Of a stretch of DNA of 13,004 nucleotides, positions 7,062 through 13,004 are shown piece by piece. The notes under the pieces are model-generated. The model had not been told where the DNA came from. It was given only the letters and a program-made list of their open reading frames with translations, and made no database searches. This DNA is from a bacterium. GTDB taxonomy: Bacteria > Bacteroidota > Bacteroidia > Cytophagales > Thermonemataceae. How positions within the stretch are numbered: position 1 is the first letter of the stretch; the number at the start of each line of letters is the position of its first letter. The position numbers were made by a program, and so were the translations under genes. Location: the NCBI GenBank assembly GCA_025362415.1, contig JANYGM010000428.1:1-13004 (forward strand), read 5' to 3'.

Positions 7062-7366
7062 TTTCTCTAATTTTACCTTAATGCTAAAAACATTAGAAGG
7101 TAACCCAAGATTTAGAAATATTTTTAAAGTTTTTTTGAAATACTTTTAAAAGCCACTATATTTCTCTAAATATGACCTTAATGCTAAAAACACTAGAAGG
7201 TAACCCAAGATTTTGAAATATTTTAAAAGTTTTTTTGAAATACTTTTAAAAGCTACTACATTTCTCTAAATATGCCCTTAATGCCAAAAACATTAGAAGG
7301 TAACCCAAGATTTTGAAATATTTTTAAAGTTTTTAAAGTTTTTAAAAGTTTTCTTGAAATATTTTT
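7062..7366. repeat. Three tandem copies of a ~100-bp intergenic unit
   Basis: Copies begin with TTTCTCTAA at 7062, 7161 and 7261, a period of 99-100 bp. The best conserved core is TAGAAGGTAACCCAAGATTT, about 30-50 bases into each copy. It is preceded by CCTTAATGC and an A-run, which form an imperfect hairpin with CATTAGAAGG. Each copy then continues into T-rich and A-rich tracts, and the third has a short expansion of TTTTTAAAG. There is no open reading frame, and the unit is too long for a CRISPR repeat. The array fills most of the gene-free region between the divergent lipoprotein and acetyltransferase genes. The remainder (6989-7061 and 7367-7461) is AT-rich with nothing I recognise. Confidence 0.85.
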
Positions 7367-7461
7367 TATTTCCTATGAATATTGCTAATTTTATGCAACA
7401 TCCGTATATTTTTAATTATGATTCGTGAATTGTGAATGAATACAAAATATTTACAATTATC

Positions 7462-7489
7462 ATACATCATACATCACACATCATACATC
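7462..7489 (+). repeat. Four tandem ATACATC heptamers abutting a start codon
   Basis: ATACATC occurs at 7462, 7469 and 7483, with the variant ACACATC at 7476. Six A residues then lead into the ATG at 7496. The array is therefore the immediate 5' leader of the acetyltransferase gene. Because the unit is not a multiple of three, gain or loss of a copy would shift the frame between the upstream ATG at 7436 and the gene. Confidence 0.8.
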
Positions 7490-7495
7490 AAAAAA

Positions 7496-8044
7496 ATGCT
7501 TTTTGACCTACAACCAACCCTAGAAGATGAGTTTGTAAGACTCCAACCACTCCAAGAAACTGATTTTGAAGCACTTTATAAAATTGCATCAGACCCACTT
7601 CTTTGGGAGCAACACCCCAATCCAAACCGTTATAAAAAAGAAGTTTTTGAGATTTTTTTTAAAGGTGCAATGGAATCAAAAAGTGCTTTTCTGATTATTG
7701 ATAAGCTCACTGATGCGCCTATTGGCACATCTCGTTACTATGACTTTGATAGAAATGGGCTTTATGTAGTTGTGGGATACACTTTCATTGCCAGAACACA
7801 TTGGGGGACAACTTATAATAACGCCACAAAAAATTTGCTACTTAATCACGCTTTTAAGTTTGTGAGTAGCGTTTTTTTTCATATTTGGGAAGAAAATATC
7901 CGTTCTCAAACGGCTATCATCAAACTTGGTGCAAAAAAAGTTCACGAACTAGAAATAGCCTATTATGGTGAAGAAGAAAAATTAAATTTCATTTATCAAA
8001 TTGATAAAGAAGAGTGGCAAAAACTTCATAATCAAGATGAGTAG
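7496..8044 (+). CDS. GNAT-family N-acetyltransferase (RimJ/RimL-like)
   Basis: The 182-residue product would transfer acetyl groups from acetyl-CoA to an amine, such as a protein N-terminus or small metabolite; the acceptor is unknown. The early part has the EFVRLQPLQETDFEALYKIA pattern (12-31) typical of Acetyltransf_3 proteins. The IGTSRYYDF strand (76-84), GYTFIARTHWGTTYN (94-108, with the acetyl-CoA-binding RxxWG turn) and NIRSQTAIIKLGA (134-146) match motifs A and B of the fold. There is no signal peptide, so it is cytoplasmic. The in-frame ATG at 7436 would add 20 residues encoded by the heptamer array. I prefer 7496, where the family sequence starts. It appears to be transcribed alone; 130 bases separate it from the next gene. 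Confidence 0.88.
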   Translation: MLFDLQPTLEDEFVRLQPLQETDFEALYKIASDPLLWEQHPNPNRYKKEVFEIFFKGAMESKSAFLIIDKLTDAPIGTSRYYDFDRNGLYVVVGYTFIARTHWGTTYNNATKNLLLNHAFKFVSSVFFHIWEENIRSQTAIIKLGAKKVHELEIAYYGEEEKLNFIYQIDKEEWQKLHNQDE

Positions 8045-8174
8045 AAAAATTGAAAATTGCCAGAATTATCTACAAAAAAATAATTAGGCAAGATATTTGC
8101 AAACTTCAAAATTAAATCTATATTTACAGTAAAATCTCTTTCAAAAATCTTTCAAAATCTAATCTCGAACAGTT

Positions 8175-9500
8175 ATGAAAATCAAAATTTTTACACTGGT
8201 CTTTGGCTGCTTTCTTTGGCTTACCGCCACCAATGCCACTGCCCAAAATCTATATGAAATAAAGTTCACAGATGATGCCAAAAATACCTACAAGGGTTTT
8301 ATGGTTTATTTCAATGAAAAAGAATGTTATATGCGTATTGCCTACACTATTGACAAAAAATATAGTGTCGTTAATGTGGAATATAACTCTAGCAATGTAA
8401 CGGAGGATAAAGTAAATTACTTTATTATGACAGGTTCAAAGCCTACTTTTATCACCAAAAAAACTAACGAAACAGATAACTATAACCCCGACACTTTCAT
8501 TTGGGCATTTACTGAAAAAGATAATGATGATGAGAAAGATGAAGATGGCTTGCCTTACGTAAGTGACGACCCCGAGTTTAAGCCCGAAAGTTTCAAAAAA
8601 GTGGATAGTTACACTGCCGTAAAAGCAGAACAGTTGAATGATGCCTATTTGAAGCAGTTTTTTAGGACTGACGAACCGCAATACAAGCTCCTAAAACAAA
8701 TTTGGACAGATACACAAACTAATACTAACACGAATACCAACACAAATGCAGGTAGTAAAGATGTAAAACTGCACGTTATTATGGTATCTAATAGCTTAAT
8801 TGGTGATATTGGCGAAAGTTGTGCTGCTGATTCCAGAGTAATGGTAAACGAATTTGATGGTATTGCTGAAACTTTGGGCATCAAATTGGAAAAATATTTG
8901 ATAAATGATAAGAATTTCACAAAACAAAATATCAATAATACTATTGACAACATCAATCCTTCAAGCAATGATATTGTGATTTTTGCGTATTCTGGTCACG
9001 GTTTCCGTTGGTCTAATCAGACAGACAAATATCCGTATATGGCTCTTACGTACAATAATTATCAAAAACTTTCTAACGAAACCTCAATGGGTTTGTCGGA
9101 AGTTTATAATAAATTGGTGAAAAAAGGCGCAAGATTAAACCTAGTTTTTGGTGATTGTTGCAACTCCGACATTGGCGTAAATCAGTTTGTTGAGTCTAAT
9201 TCTCTTTCTGCACGTTCTAATATTTCATTGAAAAAAGAAAAATTAGAAAAACTTTTTATCAAGTCAAGAGGTAATATAATTCTTGCTGGTGCAAGTCCTG
9301 GTGAGTATTCTTATTGCAATAATACTGGTGGATTTTTCCTCACTAGCTTTTTGCAGGCGTTACACGAGGAGATTAGTTATTTGAAAACTGATGCTGCAGA
9401 TTGGGACGGACTTCTCTCAAACACAGTAAAATACACAAAAAGCAAGGCTGGTAGCAAACCTCAAAATCCTATCAAATCCGCAAAAATTTCTTACGAATAA
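8175..9500 (+). CDS. Secreted caspase-like (peptidase C14) protein
   Basis: The 441-residue product starts with a signal peptide ending near ATAQ (21-24). An N-terminal domain of unknown role (about 25-180) begins LYEIKFTD and includes an acidic stretch (115-124). A Thr-Asn linker follows (TNTNTNTNTNAG, 182-193). The caspase-like domain (about 197-430) has the His motif FAYSGHGF (270-277, His275) after a hydrophobic strand, and the Cys motif FGDCCNSD (325-332), where Cys329 aligns with the nucleophile of metacaspase D-x-C-x-S. Both catalytic residues are present, so it may be an active cysteine protease outside the cytoplasm. Substrate and activation are unknown; the linker could separate a pro-domain. 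The ATG at 8175 begins the signal peptide. Candidate -7 boxes have one mismatch (GATATTTG 8092-8099, TATATTTA 8119-8126). Confidence 0.85.
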   Translation: MKIKIFTLVFGCFLWLTATNATAQNLYEIKFTDDAKNTYKGFMVYFNEKECYMRIAYTIDKKYSVVNVEYNSSNVTEDKVNYFIMTGSKPTFITKKTNETDNYNPDTFIWAFTEKDNDDEKDEDGLPYVSDDPEFKPESFKKVDSYTAVKAEQLNDAYLKQFFRTDEPQYKLLKQIWTDTQTNTNTNTNTNAGSKDVKLHVIMVSNSLIGDIGESCAADSRVMVNEFDGIAETLGIKLEKYLINDKNFTKQNINNTIDNINPSSNDIVIFAYSGHGFRWSNQTDKYPYMALTYNNYQKLSNETSMGLSEVYNKLVKKGARLNLVFGDCCNSDIGVNQFVESNSLSARSNISLKKEKLEKLFIKSRGNIILAGASPGEYSYCNNTGGFFLTSFLQALHEEISYLKTDAADWDGLLSNTVKYTKSKAGSKPQNPIKSAKISYE

Positions 9501-9506
9501 CCTTTT

Positions 9507-9602
9507 AATTAGAAATTAGGAATTAGAAATTGTGAATTATGAATTACGAGTTAAAATATTGATAAACAATGTATTAGTTGTATTCATTCCTAATTTCTAA
9601 TT
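9507..9602. repeat. AT-rich inverted repeat after the caspase-like gene
   Basis: AATTAGAAATTAGGAA (9507-9522) has a perfect 16-bp complement at 9587-9602. A second pair, AATTGTGAATTA (9528-9539) and its complement (9598-9609), overlaps it, so several alternative foldings are possible with a loop of 60 or so bases. The words are short variants of AATTNGAATT, a type of simple sequence that recurs between genes here. It may be an intergenic repeat or a weak terminator. Confidence 0.6.
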
Positions 9603-9646
9603 CACAATTCCTAATTATTTATCTACATTTTCAAAAACTATAAAAT

Positions 9647-10135
9647 ATGAAAAATATACTAATAATTGCTTTGTGTGCGTTTTTGAGCCTTACGTTTGGG
9701 TGCGCCAATGCCCAAGAAAAAGACCACCCAATTTTTGGAAATAAAGTTTTAGTTGTTCAAAATCATTCTGATGTGGCATTTTTTGAGGTAGAAAACTACG
9801 CCACAAAACTGGATAGCCAAGACAAAAATAAACAATATGTAGCTGATTACCAAATAAAAAAGAAAATTGATATTTCTAAAAGGCATAAAAAACAGCTACA
9901 AGAAACGTGTTTGGAAGTGAAAAACTACGAAACAAAAATTTTCAAATCTTGTCCATTTGTAGCAAAATATGCACTTGTTTTTACCAAAGGAGACGAGCAA
10001 ATCACGCTGATTATTGGTGAAAAAACTTGCGGAAAAGTCATTATTTTTGACAAAAAAGACGAAAAATACACTAAAAACTACGACCTCAACGAGAAAAATA
10101 GCCTTGAAGAGAAGATTTTTAAGATTTTGGACTAA
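9647..10135 (+). CDS. Small secreted protein of unknown function
   Basis: The 162-residue product has a signal peptide (MKNILIIALCAFLSLTFGCA, then NAQ). Cleavage after ANA (20-22) by signal peptidase I seems likelier than lipidation at Cys19, whose preceding residues TFG are a poor lipobox. The mature part is Lys/Asp-rich with alternating hydrophobic strands, for example KVLVVQNHSDVAFFEV (33-48), YALVF (108-112) and ITLIIGEKTCGKVIIF (118-133). Three Cys (88, 101, 127) could form a disulfide. I recognise no family. It lies 146 bases after the caspase-like gene across an inverted repeat and 44 bases before the next gene, with which it is probably cotranscribed. A -7-like TACATTTT (9624-9631) is close to the start. 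Confidence 0.75.
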   Translation: MKNILIIALCAFLSLTFGCANAQEKDHPIFGNKVLVVQNHSDVAFFEVENYATKLDSQDKNKQYVADYQIKKKIDISKRHKKQLQETCLEVKNYETKIFKSCPFVAKYALVFTKGDEQITLIIGEKTCGKVIIFDKKDEKYTKNYDLNEKNSLEEKIFKILD

Positions 10136-10179
10136 ATAATTGTGAATTGTAACTTAAATACAAACTATTAAAAACCAAT

Positions 10180-10602
10180 ATGGAAAATATCACTTTTAAG
10201 ATGATAGACATCTTTAGCGAAGAAAACAAAAATCTTGCTACTTTGTCAGCTATCCAAAAACAACAACTTATTTATTGCGCCGACCTTTATTTTGGAGAAG
10301 AAGAAGCCGCACAAATAGATATGAATAATATTGGTAATCTTTTTAGTGAAGAAGAAGAACGCTGGTTTGAGGCACATTTTTATCACGTCATTGACGAAGA
10401 TACAAAAGAAATTATCTTTGATTTTTGGTGCTATAATGCTGATTCTGGAACGCTTTTCGTACATAATAGCATTGATTATGCTGGTTTTGAGATGATACAA
10501 TTTTCTATTGATTTGATAGAAACCAACGAGTTTAATGAAAAATATCCAGAAAATTTTGAAGAAATTTTGGATAAAGCTTTCAGAGAACCAAAAACCAAAT
10601 AA
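10180..10602 (+). CDS. Acidic cytoplasmic protein of unknown function
   Basis: The 140-residue product is strongly acidic (many Glu/Asp, e.g. EEERWFEAHFYHVIDEDTKE at 58-77) with no signal peptide or membrane segment. Aromatic strands such as IIFDFWCYNADSGTLFVHN (78-96) suggest a compact alpha/beta fold of the kind seen in small immunity or regulatory proteins, but I recognise no family. It follows the secreted 162-residue protein gene by 44 bases, with no terminator or clear promoter between them, so one transcript is likely. A strong terminator follows 15 bases downstream. Confidence 0.75.
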   Translation: MENITFKMIDIFSEENKNLATLSAIQKQQLIYCADLYFGEEEAAQIDMNNIGNLFSEEEERWFEAHFYHVIDEDTKEIIFDFWCYNADSGTLFVHNSIDYAGFEMIQFSIDLIETNEFNEKYPENFEEILDKAFREPKTK

Positions 10603-10617
10603 AAAATCTTTGCAACA

Positions 10618-10670
10618 AAAAAACAGGAAACATAAAGTACAAATAATGTATTTTATGTTTCCTGTTTTTT
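10618..10670. terminator. Long bidirectional terminator
   Basis: A 23-bp stem with one G-T pair (10618-10640 with 10648-10670, loop AAATAAT) begins in six A residues and ends in six T residues. It therefore works as an intrinsic terminator on both strands. It lies between the stop of the acidic-protein gene (10602) and the end of the convergent outer-membrane protein gene (10689). Confidence 0.92.
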
Positions 10671-10688
10671 GTATGAATAGATATGACT

Positions 10689-13004
10689 TTATAATTTGAT
10701 TTGCGCCAAAAACTTTACTCCAAAAGATTTTGCGCCATCATTTTCTAAATAATTCAGGCGGTGGATAAAATCTATCCTAAAAAATTTGAAAATATTATCT
10801 ATTCCATAGCCAATTTCCATATAAGGTTTGTTTGGAGAAAGGATATAAAAAGGCGTAATAGGCTCGCCACTAGCAGTTTGCGTAGGCAAAAGGCGCAGAC
10901 TTCTCTCATTCATTGTACCATACAACATATTAAAACTTGTCAGCAAACGCCATTTGAGTTTTTTGTTGATAGTTTTCATCAAAGGAATACGGTCTAAAAT
11001 AAAACCGCCAAAAAACTGTGTATAACTAAGTGAGGCATAAGAACTACTCACAAATTCAAAGCCTTGCATCATATTAAATGCCCTATTCACAAAAAATGGT
11101 GTATTATTCCCCAAATGCGTTTTAAGCAACGGATAAGGCGCAGGTGAAAATATATGCCCCACATTGATAGCATAATTAGCAGAACCCAAAGAGCCTGTAC
11201 GAATATTATTTTGAGAAATATCCAAAAATATTTTTTGATATTCAAACTGACTTCCAAAAACATCTTTTAGCCCAATAACACCTGTCAAGCTAAATTTTGG
11301 TCTAGAAACTCCCGACAAATTGATTTCTGTATCTGGGTCTAGTTGCGTTCTACTTGAGCCTTTTTGATAAATACTTTGCAAAGTAATTTCTGATGTTGTG
11401 AGGTCTGTAGAAATTTCTGTAATGCCTTCTTGTGTATAATAACCAAAATTATAAAGCGGTTTTAGGACACGATGTGAGAATATAATTTTCTGCAAAAAAT
11501 CAAAATTGATGCGTTTTTCTGCATAAATAGTGGTTTCTTGCTTGAAAAATGGGCGTACATTTGTAATGTTTCCAAAACGGTTGGCAGCAAGGAAAAGTTG
11601 TGGCAGATTTTCATACAGATTTAGCTGAATAAGAGGCTCAATGTCCTCCAAACGGCGTATTCCAATAGCTGCATATCTCTTGCCATACGCAAAAATATAC
11701 CGCAAATGGGCATTATATTTTATTTTTTGGTCGTTTGTGCCATACGCAATGCGTGTATCAAAACGAATTTTTCTACTCCAAAGTGAACTAGTACGAAATC
11801 CAAAGCCCAAACGGTGACCTTCAATGTTATTCCAAGCATAAAACCTCGCCCAATGCCCAACTTCTATTTTTGAGCCTTCAAAATAGCCAGAAGCAATCAC
11901 CGTAAGTGTACGTGTATAAGACCGCACCGCAGGAATTGCCTTCATACTATCAATCAAAGAAGTAACATTTAATTGGTTTACAAGGCTACTATCTTTGCGA
12001 AATTCTTTCCAAAAAGTAGTATCTTTTGTGGCAATAGTTTTGGCATCTGACGCTTTTTCATCATAAAAATCTATTTCTTTTTGTTTATTGATGATATAGT
12101 TTTTATTATCAATATGTGTTTTCATATACATTTCTGGGATTAAATCAGAAATATCTTTGACTTGCATCTCAAAATCAATATTTTTTGGCAACCAAACACC
12201 TGTTTCTACTTGCGCAAAAGTTTGGTTAATTTTGATACCACTCACAAAGTTAATGTTAGCATTGTCGCTGGCTCGTGCCTCTATTTTTTTAATAGCAAAA
12301 TCTTTTTTAGTTATCCAAAGTGTGCCAACGAATGCTAAATCAGAAGAATTTTTTGGTACAATATTAAGCTTGTAACAAAAATCTTTATCCACCATTACAC
12401 TATCTAAAAGGTCATAATCATACATTACACGCCAGCCGTCAGCCACAGGCGAAAGAAAATATTTCTGAAAAATAACAACTTCGTTATTATAAAAATTAAA
12501 ATTTGCAACACTACTTTTTGTCAAAATATCTCCCAAACCTTCTGTATTTTCTATACCAATCCCATTTATATTGGAATTGGTAATAATTTCTCTATCTCTT
12601 TTTGGTTTTTTGCTAACATATTTCGTTCCTACGCCTTCACTCACAATAATAGGCACAAGTGGAAGCCCTTTTTCATCTTTGAGTTGGGGGTATTTTGATG
12701 AAACTTTTTGCATTTCTTTCAAAAGTTTCATCTTACTAATTCCTTTTCCATTAGGGCGGATATATCCTTCCAAACGGTTGTACATATCATATTGATAGGC
12801 ATCAAGGTTGGCTGGAGAATTTTTTGCTTTGTTTTTTACGGCATTTCTGATGATTGCCCACGCAGGATTATCCTTTTTACGACCACTCACCACTACCTCA
12901 CCAATGGACTCATCATCTGGAATAAGTTTAAAATCAATGGTTTGCACAAGCCCTAAATTGATTACTTTTTTACCCATTTGGTAGCCCATAAAAACCGCAA
13001 AAAG
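10689..13004 (-). CDS. DUF5686-type outer-membrane protein (N-terminus beyond window)
   Basis: The frame is open from the window end to the stop at 10689; the ATG at 12989 is internal, since five further in-frame codons (LFAVF) precede it. Numbered from that Met, residues 1-30 look like the end of a carboxypeptidase-regulatory-like beta-sandwich. EVVVSGRKKDNPAWAIIRNA (31-50) is the typical junction into DUF5686. Residues 60-350 form the periplasmic part, and from about 360 amphipathic beta-strands rich in aromatic residues suggest an outer-membrane barrel ending FLAQIKL. Such proteins are common in Bacteroidota; their molecular role is not established, though an outer-membrane transport or assembly function is plausible. 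The missing part should hold the signal peptide and the rest of the N-terminal domain. It is transcribed toward the bidirectional terminator. Confidence 0.85.
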   Translation of the reverse strand, partial: LFAVFMGYQMGKKVINLGLVQTIDFKLIPDDESIGEVVVSGRKKDNPAWAIIRNAVKNKAKNSPANLDAYQYDMYNRLEGYIRPNGKGISKMKLLKEMQKVSSKYPQLKDEKGLPLVPIIVSEGVGTKYVSKKPKRDREIITNSNINGIGIENTEGLGDILTKSSVANFNFYNNEVVIFQKYFLSPVADGWRVMYDYDLLDSVMVDKDFCYKLNIVPKNSSDLAFVGTLWITKKDFAIKKIEARASDNANINFVSGIKINQTFAQVETGVWLPKNIDFEMQVKDISDLIPEMYMKTHIDNKNYIINKQKEIDFYDEKASDAKTIATKDTTFWKEFRKDSSLVNQLNVTSLIDSMKAIPAVRSYTRTLTVIASGYFEGSKIEVGHWARFYAWNNIEGHRLGFGFRTSSLWSRKIRFDTRIAYGTNDQKIKYNAHLRYIFAYGKRYAAIGIRRLEDIEPLIQLNLYENLPQLFLAANRFGNITNVRPFFKQETTIYAEKRINFDFLQKIIFSHRVLKPLYNFGYYTQEGITEISTDLTTSEITLQSIYQKGSSRTQLDPDTEINLSGVSRPKFSLTGVIGLKDVFGSQFEYQKIFLDISQNNIRTGSLGSANYAINVGHIFSPAPYPLLKTHLGNNTPFFVNRAFNMMQGFEFVSSSYASLSYTQFFGGFILDRIPLMKTINKKLKWRLLTSFNMLYGTMNERSLRLLPTQTASGEPITPFYILSPNKPYMEIGYGIDNIFKFFRIDFIHRLNYLENDGAKSFGVKFLAQIKL

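Noticed and set aside
7062..7366. Possible CRISPR array
   Set aside because: The period is ~100 bp and similarity extends through the whole unit, so there are no short repeats with unique spacers, and no cas genes are present.
9647..10602. Toxin-antitoxin or effector-immunity pair
   Set aside because: The acidic cytoplasmic partner fits loosely, but neither protein shows a toxin or immunity motif; I list it only as a possibility under the caspase-like locus.
1..13004. tRNA, rRNA, complete insertion sequence or phage module
   Set aside because: No cloverleaf with tRNA signature, no rRNA-like sequence, and no transposase, integrase or phage structural gene was seen on either strand.

Overview
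The window looks like chromosome from a marine- or soil-type member of the Bacteroidota, probably the order Cytophagales. The DNA is strongly AT-rich. Two clear promoters carry the Bacteroidota -7 element TAnnTTTG, and start codons have no consistent Shine-Dalgarno sequence. The gene families also fit: a Bacteroidota-type TatC with a long Cys-containing first loop, a DUF5686-type outer-membrane protein, and signal peptides ending in A-Q. The genus assignment is open. No rRNA, tRNA, CRISPR array, phage gene or transposase is visible.

Layout. Bases 1-290 hold the 3' end of an unrecognised plus-strand gene, closed by a hairpin. Next come tatC (430-1287) and a 426-base intergenic region containing a 171-bp three-armed palindromic element. 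A 1033-residue membrane sensor follows (1714-4815: PilJ-like periplasmic region, HAMP, GAF, four PAS) with no output domain. It converges with a membrane-anchored serine hydrolase of the beta-lactamase class C/PBP4* family (4873-6270, minus). Two small minus-strand lipoproteins follow, at 6382-6669 (with 11-residue amphipathic repeats) and 6773-6988. A 500-base gene-free stretch holds three tandem copies of a ~100-bp AT-rich unit and a heptamer repeat abutting the next start. The plus strand then carries a GNAT acetyltransferase (7496-8044), a secreted caspase-like protein (8175-9500), a small secreted protein (9647-10135) and an acidic cytoplasmic protein (10180-10602). A 23-bp bidirectional terminator separates these from a minus-strand DUF5686 outer-membrane protein (10689 to the window end, N-terminus missing).

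How the parts relate. Most products belong to the cell envelope: Tat export, a transmembrane sensor, an exported hydrolase, lipoproteins, a secreted protease-like protein and an outer-membrane barrel. Most genes are single transcription units with their own terminators, so this is not one large operon. The nearest thing to a linked set is 8175-10602: a secreted caspase-like protein, a secreted small protein 146 bases later, and a cytoplasmic acidic protein 44 bases after that. The most unusual items are the three-armed repeat element at 1314-1484, the sensor that stops inside its last PAS domain, the secreted caspase-like gene with its two unrecognised followers, and the ~100-bp triple repeat.
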